Origin: Candidatus Kaiserbacteria bacterium
Lineage (GTDB): Bacteria > Patescibacteriota > Minisyncoccia > Phycocordibacterales > UBA2100
Direction of reading: 5' to 3'
DNA length: 36,386 nucleotides
NCBI GenBank assembly: GCA_016214605.1
Contig: JACROD010000007.1
Location: forward strand, 1-36,386
Part shown: one piece after another, positions 25,322 through 33,023 of the stretch
Layout of the letters: every line of letters starts with the position of its first letter
How positions within the stretch are numbered: the first letter of the stretch is position 1
The notes under the pieces: generated by a model
What the model was told of the DNA's origin: nothing
Databases searched by the model: none
The model's input: the letters and a program-made list of their open reading frames with translations, nothing else
Translations under genes and position numbers: made by a program

Positions 25322-25969
25322 TTAGTCGATGAGTTCGCGCAAATAATCGGTCGTGAGTGATGCATATTCGCCGTGCACGCGACGCACGAGCCCCATCATG
25401 AGCACAAAAAGTGCGAGGAGATCAAACATCACGCCGATCTCGACGAAGAACGGTGTCCCGCCGGTGAGTGCCAGACCGAATACGAAAATACCGTTTTCCA
25501 TCACGAGGAATCCCATCCCCTGCCCAAAGAGGTCTTTGCGCGTAATGAGAAGCAAGAGGCCGAGGATCACCATCGAGAATGATACGCCGACGATCAGATA
25601 ATTGGTCCCGCCCCAGAGCGCCGCCTGCGCCGCGAGAAATGCACCGAGCACGAGCACTGCGCCGATGAATGAGAGCGTGGTCGGACGCAAATACGCCTCC
25701 AAGCGATGGGAAGCGCCGGTCGTACGCGCGATATGCAGGAAGAGTGTCGGGATCAGAATAGCTTTCAATATGATTACGAGCGCCGCGACGATGAGCAGGT
25801 GTACTTCATTGAGACGCACGGCGATGTCGAGCGCATAGAGACCGAGGAGGATCGCCTGGATACGGAAAAGCCCGACAAGCGACGCGAGGCGCATGCGACT
25901 CACCATGAGCAATGCTGTGAGGAGCATTCCCCCGACAAGAAACGACAAAATGATGGCTGGTGATGGCAT
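25322..25969 (-). CDS. hyfE: HyfE-like membrane subunit
   Basis: A 215-residue hydrophobic protein, the same length as E. coli HyfE (216). It has about six membrane helices and the characteristic stretch GFLVMENGIFVFGLALTGGT followed by EIGVMFDLL, which resembles a NuoK-like Glu-bearing helix. In hydrogenase-4-type enzymes it helps join the antiporter subunits to the NuoH-like subunit. Four bases separate it from hyfC upstream. Confidence 0.9.
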   Translation of the reverse strand: MPSPAIILSFLVGGMLLTALLMVSRMRLASLVGLFRIQAILLGLYALDIAVRLNEVHLLIVAALVIILKAILIPTLFLHIARTTGASHRLEAYLRPTTLSFIGAVLVLGAFLAAQAALWGGTNYLIVGVSFSMVILGLLLLITRKDLFGQGMGFLVMENGIFVFGLALTGGTPFFVEIGVMFDLLALFVLMMGLVRRVHGEYASLTTDYLRELID

Positions 25970-25973
25970 ATGT

Positions 25974-26921
25974 CTATAGTGTGTGACCGATCAATACAAG
26001 GATAAATCCGATGAGCGCTCCGATAGCGGCGACCGACATATACTCCTGCATGCGATAAAATCGCATCTTCACGATTGTCGATTCGATGGTGGCCACGAGC
26101 AATCCCCCGAGCGTGAGCTTGGCCACGAAGACCATGAGTGCGACAGGGATCAAAGCCAGGCCAAACGCGGGATGCAAAAGGCCAAATGGAAGGACGAGAT
26201 TCATGAACAACACGAGCATGACCGTGAGCTTGATCGCAGCGGCATATTCGAGCATCGCGAGATACGGACCCGAATATTCGAGTATCATCGCTTCGTGCAC
26301 CATCGTGAGCTCGAGATGTGTGGCGGGATTGTCTACCGGGTAGCGCGCATTTTCGGCCAAGATCACTGCAAGCAGCGCGAGCAGTGTAATACTCGCGACC
26401 GGTACGACCGCGCTCCACGGCGACATCGCAAAATACCCGACGATCCCGTCGAGACTCCATACACCCGCCAAGAGCCCGAGCGTGGAGAGGACGAGATAAA
26501 AAGCGGGCTCGACGAGCGCAGCGAGCGTCATCTCGCGGCTCGATCCCATATGGCCAAATGTGCTCGAAGTATCCATACCACCAAGGACCAAAAATACCGA
26601 GCCGAGCGCCGCAATCGCGCCGATCAAGAAAATATTGCTGGCTGCATGCGGCAGTATCCCATAGGCGATCGAAGGTACGAGGAGCGCCAGACACACGGCG
26701 GTCGCGAGTACGACAAAAGGCACCACACGGAAGACCCATGAGCTGTGACGCGTGATCGTCATCTCTTTGCGCATCAAAGAAAGGATCGTCCAGTACGGAA
26801 GCAAGATCGAAGCGCCTTCGCGATTTTGGTAGTGCGCTTTCATCTTGCGCACGATACCGACCGTGAGCGGGGCGAGCGCGAGCACACATATCCATTGCAA
26901 GAAAATAAGTACGTACATCAT
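25974..26921 (-). CDS. hyfC: HyfC-like membrane anchor subunit (NuoH family)
   Basis: A 315-residue membrane protein, the same length as E. coli HyfC. NuoH-type subunits connect the peripheral arm to the ion-pumping arm. The signature AENARYPVDNPATHLELT (about residues 190-207) and MVHEAMILEYSG follow the family closely, including the acidic residues of the presumed ion channel. The start is the ATG at 26919-26921, which overlaps the hyfB stop in ATGA; a longer reading would run far back into hyfB in another frame. A second ATG follows at once and is an alternative. Confidence 0.93.
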   Translation of the reverse strand: MMYVLIFLQWICVLALAPLTVGIVRKMKAHYQNREGASILLPYWTILSLMRKEMTITRHSSWVFRVVPFVVLATAVCLALLVPSIAYGILPHAASNIFLIGAIAALGSVFLVLGGMDTSSTFGHMGSSREMTLAALVEPAFYLVLSTLGLLAGVWSLDGIVGYFAMSPWSAVVPVASITLLALLAVILAENARYPVDNPATHLELTMVHEAMILEYSGPYLAMLEYAAAIKLTVMLVLFMNLVLPFGLLHPAFGLALIPVALMVFVAKLTLGGLLVATIESTIVKMRFYRMQEYMSVAAIGALIGFILVLIGHTL

Positions 26922-28900
26922 AGGGCAATGATCATGACGACCGCTAATGCACACACGACGAAGAGCAGGTACAGCTGGATCACGCCGCTCTGAAGACGCT
27001 TCGTCCAAGTCGAAGCACGCATGACCCAATACGCGATCGGCATATAGAGCGTGTGTTCCCAGAGCGAGCCTATGGTCGAATCCAGCCGGCGACGCGCGAT
27101 CCACGGATTCCCCGCTGCAATCGGCTCTTTGATCAGGTCTTTGCGCGACACCAAGACACTACGGAAGAAAAAGCGTATCGGTGCGGCAAAGCCGGTCGCC
27201 GTGTATTGCATGCGCGGAGTGAGCGGTGTACCACAATCCCATGTATCAGTGATGCGCACGGGCGCGACATTGGTGAATGCGCGTCGGATCAGATACACAC
27301 CGATAATGACCAACGCAAAAAGCGCAAAGACGAACCATACATTGATCGACGCGCCGGGCATGACCGAGAGACTCGCGACCCGCCCGATTGCGTCTTGCAT
27401 CGCCACATCCGAAAACACCGACCCCGCCGATACCGCCACCAGCAGTGACCCGACGACGCACAAAAGCGGCGACCACAGGAGTGTGCCGAACATGCGGGTC
27501 GTGACTTCGGCGTGATCCGATCGAGCACGACCGAGAAAGACGAGTGCAAAAAGCTTGACGAAGGTGAAGATCGCCAATCCACCGATCAAGGCAAGTACGA
27601 CCATGATGAGCGCTGAGGCGACGGCAAAAGAAGTCGGCAATACAGACATCGCGACCGCGAGCGATTGCAGATACATCCACTCGCCAAAGAATGTGCCGAG
27701 TGGCGGGAGTGCTGCGGCCGCGAGCGCAAGTGTCAAGAAGACCCCCGAGAAGAGCGGCCATGCGCGCGCGAGGCCGCCGAGCAGATCGAGGTCGCGCGTA
27801 TGCGTCGCCGAGGCGACCGCGCCGACGGCCAAGAAGAGTCCCGTCTTGAAGAAGAAGTGATTGACCGTGTGCAAGACGACAAAGATACTCATCGTGCCCG
27901 CGAGCGACCAAGCGACCGGCGAATCAGGAAGCGTGCGCAAGACGAGCACGATGCCGACACCCGAAAAGATGAGTCCCATGTTTTCGACACTGCTCCATGC
28001 CAAGAGCCGCTTGGCATCACGCTCGACCGCTGCATGCAGTGCACCGAAGAATCCCGATCCGAGTCCGACGACGATCACGACAAGCGCCCACCACATCGGA
28101 ATAAATGGGAACAAGAAAAGCGACTGAATGAATCCAAAAAGCGCGACCTTGAGCATCGTGCCCGAGAGCAATGCCGAGCTGTGGCTGGGCGCTTGCGGGT
28201 GCGCATACGGAAGCCACTGATGCAGGGGCACGAGCCCTGCCTTGGAGCCGAATCCGGCCAGGAGAAGGAGGAACGCCACCGAAAGCATCTGGGGTGAGAT
28301 GAGAAATGCGCCGAGCGCGACATCGCTCCAAGTCGCAAAGACATTACCCTGCGCCAAGAGCAAGAATCCGGAAGCGAGACACACGAAACCGATATGTGTC
28401 ATGAGAAAATACAAAAATCCCGCACGCAGCGAATCATCGGTGCGATCCGCGATCACCAAGAAGTACGCCGCGATCGACATGACTTCCCACGCGATAAGGA
28501 ACGCAACGACCGAGCCGGACATGATCGTCGCCTGCATGCCGAGTATGAAAAGAGCCGACGTGACATTGAGCCATGGAATTGAATATATCTTTTTGTAGTG
28601 ACGCAGACCTTGGATCGCATAGATCGAGGTCAAGAATGTGCCCAGATACACGAGCGCCAAGAAGAACGCCGCGAGCGGTGTCACCGTGAATCCCGAGATG
28701 ACCTGGATCGCCACATTTCCCTGACCGGATACAAAATATCCCGCTATGCCGATCGTGCCGACCACGCCGGAAGCTGCGAACAAAAACTGTGTCGCCGTAT
28801 TGGCTCCGTGCACGCGATACAATACGAGCGCGAGAATCGCGCCGACCAGCGGAAGCACAAACGCCGCTTCGATCAAATACAGGTAGAGAGAGGTAGGCAT
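26918..28900 (-). CDS. hyfB: HyfB-like antiporter subunit (NuoL/M family)
   Basis: A 660-residue membrane protein, near the 672 of E. coli HyfB. Ion-translocation residues are conserved: Glu in LIAWEVMSIAAYFLV, Lys in GFGSKAGLVPLHQWLPYAHP, Lys in ERDAKRLLAWSSVENMG, and Lys in NHFFFKTGLFLAVG. The C-terminal part has the HyfB-specific soluble loop (ITDTWDCGTPLTPRMQYTATG) and a last helix. It starts 10 bp after hyfI and overlaps hyfC by 4 bp. Confidence 0.94.
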   Translation of the reverse strand: MPTSLYLYLIEAAFVLPLVGAILALVLYRVHGANTATQFLFAASGVVGTIGIAGYFVSGQGNVAIQVISGFTVTPLAAFFLALVYLGTFLTSIYAIQGLRHYKKIYSIPWLNVTSALFILGMQATIMSGSVVAFLIAWEVMSIAAYFLVIADRTDDSLRAGFLYFLMTHIGFVCLASGFLLLAQGNVFATWSDVALGAFLISPQMLSVAFLLLLAGFGSKAGLVPLHQWLPYAHPQAPSHSSALLSGTMLKVALFGFIQSLFLFPFIPMWWALVVIVVGLGSGFFGALHAAVERDAKRLLAWSSVENMGLIFSGVGIVLVLRTLPDSPVAWSLAGTMSIFVVLHTVNHFFFKTGLFLAVGAVASATHTRDLDLLGGLARAWPLFSGVFLTLALAAAALPPLGTFFGEWMYLQSLAVAMSVLPTSFAVASALIMVVLALIGGLAIFTFVKLFALVFLGRARSDHAEVTTRMFGTLLWSPLLCVVGSLLVAVSAGSVFSDVAMQDAIGRVASLSVMPGASINVWFVFALFALVIIGVYLIRRAFTNVAPVRITDTWDCGTPLTPRMQYTATGFAAPIRFFFRSVLVSRKDLIKEPIAAGNPWIARRRLDSTIGSLWEHTLYMPIAYWVMRASTWTKRLQSGVIQLYLLFVVCALAVVMIIAL

Positions 28901-28910
28901 ACTATATATA

Positions 28911-29432
28911 TTAGGCGCGCGCCTGTTCTATCGCCTTTAAAAGTCCGCGGATGATATCGGCGGGCGCAGGCGGGTCACCCGGGATCTGCCAGTCGACCGG
29001 TATCACATCGGCGACACTACCGACGACTGCATAGGATCCTTTCCAAATACCGCCCGTGCAGGCACCGTCGCCCACCGCGACCACGATACGCGGCTCGGGC
29101 GTCATCTCGTAGGCGACCTTGAGCGCATGCTCCATGTTGCGTGTGACCGGGCCCGAGACCGTGAGGATGTCCGCATGGCGCGGCGAAGCGACAAAAGAAA
29201 GCCCAAAACGCTCCACATCGTAGTAGGCGTTGCCGAGCGCGGTCATCTCGTATTCCTCGCCATTGTTGGACCCCGCATCGATATGGCGGATGCGCAGAGA
29301 GCGGCCACCGTAGAGTCGGCCGATCGTGGCCTTGAGATTGCGCCCCGCCTCGACAAAAGCCGCGTCTTCGAGAGAGGGCGCGGGCTCGGTAATACGGCCG
29401 GTCTTGATGATCTTGGAAAGCAGAGAAAGCAT
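28911..29432 (-). CDS. hyfI: HyfI/NuoB-like small subunit lacking all four Fe-S cysteines
   Basis: A 173-residue member of the NuoB/HycG/HyfI family, which normally holds the proximal 4Fe-4S cluster (N2 in complex I). The fold is well conserved (YYDVERFGLSFVASPRHADI, TVSGPVTRNMEHAL, GSYAVVGSVADVIPVD). Each cluster ligand is replaced: the GCNGC-type pair reads SNNGE (N56 and E59), GDCAC reads GDGAC (G123), and PGCPP reads PGDPP (D153). The only nearby Cys, C125, is not a ligand position in relatives. It is first in the operon and shorter than E. coli HyfI (252). The subunit probably survives as a structural link between the HyfG-like subunit and the membrane arm. Confidence 0.92.
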   Translation of the reverse strand: MLSLLSKIIKTGRITEPAPSLEDAAFVEAGRNLKATIGRLYGGRSLRIRHIDAGSNNGEEYEMTALGNAYYDVERFGLSFVASPRHADILTVSGPVTRNMEHALKVAYEMTPEPRIVVAVGDGACTGGIWKGSYAVVGSVADVIPVDWQIPGDPPAPADIIRGLLKAIEQARA

Positions 29433-29451
29433 AGGCGAAACAATGCTGTCT

Positions 29452-29479
29452 ACTGTATTCCTTTCATAAAAAATGTCTA
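29452..29479 (-). promoter_or_regulatory. Possible promoter of the hyf operon
   Basis: On the minus strand TAGACA (29479-29474), 16 bp, then TACAGT (29457-29452), 19 bp before the hyfI ATG. No Shine-Dalgarno follows. Confidence 0.4.
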
Positions 29480-29527
29480 GTCCGGGGCATAAAATGGCGG
29501 ATTTCGTCGTTTTGGTGATTTAAATGA

Positions 29528-29551
29528 CCCGCTCGGTTTTCGCCGAGCGGG
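29528..29551 (-). terminator. Terminator hairpin after the 88-residue gene
   Basis: CCCGCTCGG (29528-29536) pairs with CCGAGCGGG (29543-29551). On the minus strand it is followed by TCATTTAAATC, a poor T-run. Confidence 0.6.
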
Positions 29552-29576
29552 ATTTGAATGGGGCTGATAGATTACA

Positions 29577-29843
29577 TCAGAACAAACGCTCCAAAGTCAC
29601 TCTAGGTCTTGCTTTTTGGGCCAAAGCCAAGAGATTCTCTTCAAAAAGTTCTTGAGAGATTAAAGAGCGATTCACCCATCCATCTTCAAGCGGGTGTTCT
29701 TTTCTCTCTAGACGTAACATCTCGTCCTCGGCTTCCCGTGAAGAGGTCGCCGGAATGATGGCTTCGCTCTTGTAAATCTCAAACTCCCACGGCCTGGTAG
29801 GGCTAGGACGTGTGCACGCAGAACCAACCAAAAATACCGACAT
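29577..29843 (-). CDS. Small soluble protein of unknown function, 88 aa
   Basis: Begins MSVFLVGSACTRPSPTRPWE and has an acidic helical centre (SSREAEDEMLRLERKEHPLEDG) ending ARPRVTLERLF. The first residues resemble a short nucleoside 2-deoxyribosyltransferase-like or TIR-like strand (VFLVGSA), but too little remains for a call. AGGAGG lies five bases before the ATG at 29841-29843. It has its own strong promoter, whose -35 box overlaps the stop codon of a detached rpoD tail. Confidence 0.65.
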   Translation of the reverse strand: MSVFLVGSACTRPSPTRPWEFEIYKSEAIIPATSSREAEDEMLRLERKEHPLEDGWVNRSLISQELFEENLLALAQKARPRVTLERLF

Positions 29844-29878
29844 TTTCGCCTCCTAGATGGTCGTTTATTTCTCAATGA

Positions 29879-29907
29879 AAGATAGAACAACTATGTCCTT
29901 GTGTCAA
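29879..29907 (-). promoter_or_regulatory. Consensus promoter of the 88-residue gene
   Basis: On the minus strand TTGACA (29907-29902), 17 bp, then TATCTT (29884-29879). The TGA inside TTGACA is the stop codon of rpoD tail copy A. Confidence 0.75.
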
Positions 29908-29974
29908 TAGCTCCTCAAATGCTTTGCTTGCTCGTGGAAGCCCTGCCTGCCGGCAGGCAGGGGATGCGCTTTAA
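29904..29974 (-). pseudogene. rpoD 3'-end fragment A, split by a palindrome
   Basis: On the minus strand 29974-29963 encodes LKRI. A GC-rich palindrome then intervenes, and 29939-29904 encodes FHEQAKHLRSY and TGA. Together this is the end of sigma-70 region 4.2 (native gene: [16 protein letters not shown]), interrupted between the two parts. Confidence 0.85.
29941..29962. repeat. 22-bp GC-rich palindrome inside rpoD fragment A
   Basis: Perfect self-complementary 22-mer: arm CCCTGCCTGCC (29941-29951) followed by its reverse complement (29952-29962), inserted in the sigma-factor tail fragment. Confidence 0.9.
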
Positions 29975-29980
29975 TGAATC

Positions 29981-30103
29981 CTAGTATGATCGCAAGTGCC
30001 TTGCTCTTTCATGGAACCTAATTCTTTCCAAGGCTTTTGCCTCAATTTGTCTAATGCGCTCGCGAGTGACGCCGAATTCGCGACTGACTTCTTCGCGAGA
30101 GGG
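29981..30103 (-). pseudogene. rpoD 3'-end fragment B (intact region 4.2 helix-turn-helix, no start)
   Basis: On the minus strand from 30094 to the TAG at 29981-29983 the frame encodes [37 protein letters not shown], then stop. That is 35 of 37 residues identical to the end of the rpoD gene at 31500, with many silent base differences. Upstream the homology ends near a 23-bp palindrome, and an in-frame stop lies just beyond. There is no start codon, so it is a detached gene end from another rpoD allele. Confidence 0.93.
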
Positions 30104-30126
30104 TGGCGCAAGTCGGACTTACGCCA
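30104..30126. repeat. REP-like palindrome 1 (3' side of transposase gene)
   Basis: TGGCGCAAGTC-G-GACTTACGCCA, one mismatch between arms. It abuts rpoD fragment B and lies 12 bp beyond the transposase stop codon. Confidence 0.9.
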
Positions 30127-30138
30127 TTTACAAGCTCC

Positions 30139-30873
30139 CTACCATTGCTCCAACAGAAGCGAGGAGAAGATGTCGTCATGCGCCTGTATAAAATGCAACA
30201 ATGCTTCTTTTGCTTCACGTTTGAATGCTATCGTTGCGTAAGTCCGACTTGCGCCATTCGATACATTAAGCAACCCAAGATCATTCAAGGCTTCCTCGTC
30301 GACAATGAGGGAATGCTCACCAAGTGCACAAACACGCAAGCTTGAATATTTGTATGACAACGCCCATTCCCATGCACGATCAAAATCTTTAAGAGCAGCC
30401 TTCAGGCCGCCCGGATACAATTCCAATACATTTTTTACGAGAATATAAAAAACGAGGTGTCGCAGATATGTGTCTTGCTCAACCAACTTCCCCTTATACC
30501 CACCTTGAAAGATACTCCCCTGCTCACTGTACTTCGCATTGAAACAAAGTGTCATGCTTCCACCGAGACGTTGCATAAACGTGGCAATTCCGCCTTCGTG
30601 TATTTCTCTGAGCAACAGGTGGAAGTGATTTGGCATTAGCGTCCACGCAAGTATCGATACAAGTGGCCTTCGGTCGGGCCAGTGACCGGGGCGTTCCAAT
30701 GACAACGTCTGTGTATCACGGAGCCAATGATCATCACTATATTCATCATTCAAGAAATAGAGTGACTTCAGAAAACGCTCGCGATCGTTCTCATCGAGCA
30801 CTATTTCTGCACCGCGCGCGCCACGCTTTATGACATGCAGCACAGAATCGACCCCATGTTTCTCGACCCTCAT
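30139..30873 (-). CDS. REP-associated tyrosine transposase (RAYT, Y1/HUH family)
   Basis: A 244-residue Y1 transposase of the kind that mobilises REP palindromes as single-stranded DNA. The HUH metal motif is in WTLMPNHFHLLLRE (H83, H85), and the likely nucleophile Tyr is in HLVFYILVKNVLELYP (Y143). GSIFQGGYKGKL is also typical of the family. The C-terminus (about residues 206-213, GASRTYA) is encoded by one of its own palindromes, in inverse orientation. Two further copies lie upstream of the gene and one downstream. All catalytic residues seem present, so it may be active. The ATG is at 30871-30873; no good Shine-Dalgarno. Confidence 0.9.
   Translation of the reverse strand: MRVEKHGVDSVLHVIKRGARGAEIVLDENDRERFLKSLYFLNDEYSDDHWLRDTQTLSLERPGHWPDRRPLVSILAWTLMPNHFHLLLREIHEGGIATFMQRLGGSMTLCFNAKYSEQGSIFQGGYKGKLVEQDTYLRHLVFYILVKNVLELYPGGLKAALKDFDRAWEWALSYKYSSLRVCALGEHSLIVDEEALNDLGLLNVSNGASRTYATIAFKREAKEALLHFIQAHDDIFSSLLLEQW
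30235..30256. repeat. REP-like palindrome 2, inside the transposase gene, inverted
   Basis: TGCGTAAGTC-C-GACTTGCGCCA, the same family as the copies at 30104, 30890 and 30962 but with the central base complemented (C instead of G), so in the opposite orientation. It is read in frame by the transposase gene. Confidence 0.85.
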
Positions 30874-30889
30874 AATGGTAACCAGTGTA

Positions 30890-30911
30890 TGCGCAAGTCG
30901 GACTTACGCCA
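30890..30911. repeat. REP-like palindrome 3 (5' side of transposase gene)
   Basis: TGCGCAAGTC-G-GACTTACGCCA, 17 bp upstream of the transposase start. Confidence 0.88.
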
Positions 30912-30961
30912 AGTGATTTCTGTGGTATATCGTACATACGTAACAACAAACTGCGTACAAG

Positions 30962-30984
30962 TGGCGTAAGTCGGACTTACGCCA
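30962..30984. repeat. REP-like palindrome 4 (perfect copy)
   Basis: TGGCGTAAGTC-G-GACTTACGCCA, a perfect 11-bp-arm palindrome between the transposase gene and the 152-residue membrane-protein gene. Confidence 0.92.
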
Positions 30985-31020
30985 TTCTTATTTGGGAAAT
31001 GATCTGACGTTGCCTTTCTC

Positions 31021-31479
31021 TTAAGATCCCCGACCCTGCATCAAACCAAATAACCCTGTAATGATGGGAAATATTAGAACAACTAATATCACGGGCATGA
31101 AGCTCTGCTCAAACGTCCACCCAAAACCACGGACAACATCATATATTGATGTGATCAGATCAAGGATTATTCCGAGCAGAACCAGGCCAATACCCATAAC
31201 CCCTCCGAGCATAATTCCGTTCGGGAGATTCGGTCTGACTTCGAGGAAATACCACTTCACAGAGAAGTACCAGGCCCCCATTAAAACAATGAACAAGCTG
31301 GTTAGAACAGCAGTAGTTATTGTTTGAGATACCGATATAACATGCTCACGTGCGAGAAAGTTTAGAACCGGAGTAATTACCCACCCCAAAACGACCCCTA
31401 ATCCGAAGACCATGGCAATAAATGTGATAGCAGATTGAATCGCTCTCTTTATATTAAAAGATGCCATGATTTTCATCAT
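31021..31479 (-). CDS. Four-helix membrane protein downstream of rpoD
   Basis: A protein of about 150 residues with four membrane segments (AITFIAMVFGLGVVLGWVIT, AVLTSLFIVLMGAWYFSV, GVMGIGLVLLGIILDLI, FMPVILVVLIFPIITGLFGL). It resembles DUF-type small integral membrane proteins common in CPR genomes; no function can be named. It begins 20 bp after the rpoD stop codon on the same strand. GAGGTG sits two bases before the first ATG and five before the second (31476), so the second may be the true start. It lies between rpoD and the transposase plus detached rpoD tails. Confidence 0.75.
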   Translation of the reverse strand: MMKIMASFNIKRAIQSAITFIAMVFGLGVVLGWVITPVLNFLAREHVISVSQTITTAVLTSLFIVLMGAWYFSVKWYFLEVRPNLPNGIMLGGVMGIGLVLLGIILDLITSIYDVVRGFGWTFEQSFMPVILVVLIFPIITGLFGLMQGRGS

Positions 31480-31499
31480 AGCACCTCATTTCGTACCTA

Positions 31500-32870
31500 T
31501 TAGTAGCTACGCAAGTGCTTGGCTCTCTCGTGGAAGCGGATGCGCTCGAGGGCTTTGGCTTCGATCTGGCGGATGCGCTCGCGGGTGACGCCGAATTCGC
31601 GGCCAACTTCTTCGAGGGTATAGCACACGCCGTCGTCGGTGAGGCCATTGCGCATTTCGAGGATCTTGCGCTCTTTGGGTGAAAGCTCTTCAAGGATCGT
31701 GATCATCTGCTCGCCGAGGATACGGCGTGAGGCGTCTTGATCTGGGCTCGCGATCGAGTCATCGGCGATGAAGCTACCGAGGGTCGAGCGCTCATCATCG
31801 TCTTCGCCTACTGGCGACTCGAGTGAGACGGTGTCCTGATTGATCTTTTGTATCGTGTAAATCTTGTCGATCTCGATACCCATTTCGGTGGCGATCTCTT
31901 CGGGCAATGGGTCGCGGCCAAGGTGCTGTGAGAGCTCGCGGACCTTCTGCTTGTACTTGGCGATGGTCTCCACCATGTGCACGGGGATGCGGATCGTGCG
32001 GGATTGATCGGCGAGCGCGCGTGTGATCGCCTGACGGATCCACCACGTCGCGTAGGTCGAGAATTTGTAGCCTTTGGTATGGTCGAATTTGTCGACCGCT
32101 TTGAAAAGACCGAGATTGCCCTCTTGGATCAGGTCGAGGAGTGTGAGATCGGGGCTGCGATTCACATACTTTTTGGCGATAGACACCACGAGGCGAAGGT
32201 TGGAGCGGGCGAGGATACTGCGCGCCTCGTCGTCGCCGGCGATAATCCGCTTGGCGAGGTCTTTCTCCTGTTCGCCATTCAAGAGCGGGTACTGACCGAT
32301 CTCGCGCAGATACATCTGCACGGAGTCGAAGCCTGCGTCGACACGTCGATGTTGGAGCTTCTTGCGTTCGAGGATCTCGTCGATCTTCACGTCTTCGAGC
32401 ATGCCACCACCTTCGAGCACGTCGATGCCGGCGGTGCTGAAGGTGTCGTACATGTCTTCGAGGAGCGAGACATTTTCCTCGATCGTCGGGAATTCGCGGA
32501 GGATCTCATCGTAGGTGATGTAACCGCGCTCGCGACCGAGGCGGGTCAGTACGTCTACCTTGTGCTGTTGTTTGTGCGCGAGCGATCCGGCCTTTGCGGC
32601 AGGGCCCTTCTTGGCATGCATATCGCGCAATGGGCGCGGGCCGGTCTTGGTGGCTACAGGTATCGGCTTATGAGGTCGACGTGAAGCGCGCGCAGTCGCG
32701 GAGGTGCGCTTGCGTGCGGCAGCGGCGGTGCGACGCGAAATAGCCTCGATCGTGCGCTTGGCCGCGGTCGCCTTCTTGTCTGCCGTGTGGGCAGATTTCT
32801 TCGCGTGGACCTTCTTGGTCTTCGCGGTCTTCACGCTCTTTTTGGTTTTTTTAGGAGTTGATTTGGCCAT
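31500..32870 (-). CDS. rpoD: Primary RNA polymerase sigma factor RpoD/SigA
   Basis: A 456-residue group 1 sigma-70 factor. Residues 1-95 are a Lys/Ala/Arg-rich tail ([14 protein letters not shown]) of the sort often seen on CPR DNA-binding proteins. Region 1.1 follows ([17 protein letters not shown]). Region 1.2 begins [16 protein letters not shown], region 2 carries [13 protein letters not shown] and the -10 recognition helix ([20 protein letters not shown]), region 3 is next, and region 4 closes with [20 protein letters not shown] for -35 recognition. It follows dnaG by 153 bp in the classical dnaG-rpoD order. Two detached copies of its 3' end lie at 29904-30103. Confidence 0.97.
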   Translation of the reverse strand: MAKSTPKKTKKSVKTAKTKKVHAKKSAHTADKKATAAKRTIEAISRRTAAAARKRTSATARASRRPHKPIPVATKTGPRPLRDMHAKKGPAAKAGSLAHKQQHKVDVLTRLGRERGYITYDEILREFPTIEENVSLLEDMYDTFSTAGIDVLEGGGMLEDVKIDEILERKKLQHRRVDAGFDSVQMYLREIGQYPLLNGEQEKDLAKRIIAGDDEARSILARSNLRLVVSIAKKYVNRSPDLTLLDLIQEGNLGLFKAVDKFDHTKGYKFSTYATWWIRQAITRALADQSRTIRIPVHMVETIAKYKQKVRELSQHLGRDPLPEEIATEMGIEIDKIYTIQKINQDTVSLESPVGEDDDERSTLGSFIADDSIASPDQDASRRILGEQMITILEELSPKERKILEMRNGLTDDGVCYTLEEVGREFGVTRERIRQIEAKALERIRFHERAKHLRSY

Positions 32871-33023
32871 ATATAATTAGCGAAAAGCACCCACCCCCAT
32901 TACTTCTGGGAGGAAGGATTCTACTTTGTCTTACGGTTTTGAGCCATTATTTATTTCAAAATAGGGCGCCGAATGAAACGGCTGGGACCTATATAGGGGC
33001 TCGTAAGACCTATGCAGAGCACT

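Noticed and set aside
22292-29432. A working NiFe hydrogenase-4, formate hydrogenlyase or respiratory complex I
   Set aside because: All visible metal and cluster ligands in HyfG and HyfI are replaced, and the ferredoxin-like and NADH-oxidising subunits are missing.
30104-30984. CRISPR array
   Set aside because: The repeats are palindromes at irregular distances, one inside a gene, with no spacers of uniform length and no cas operon.
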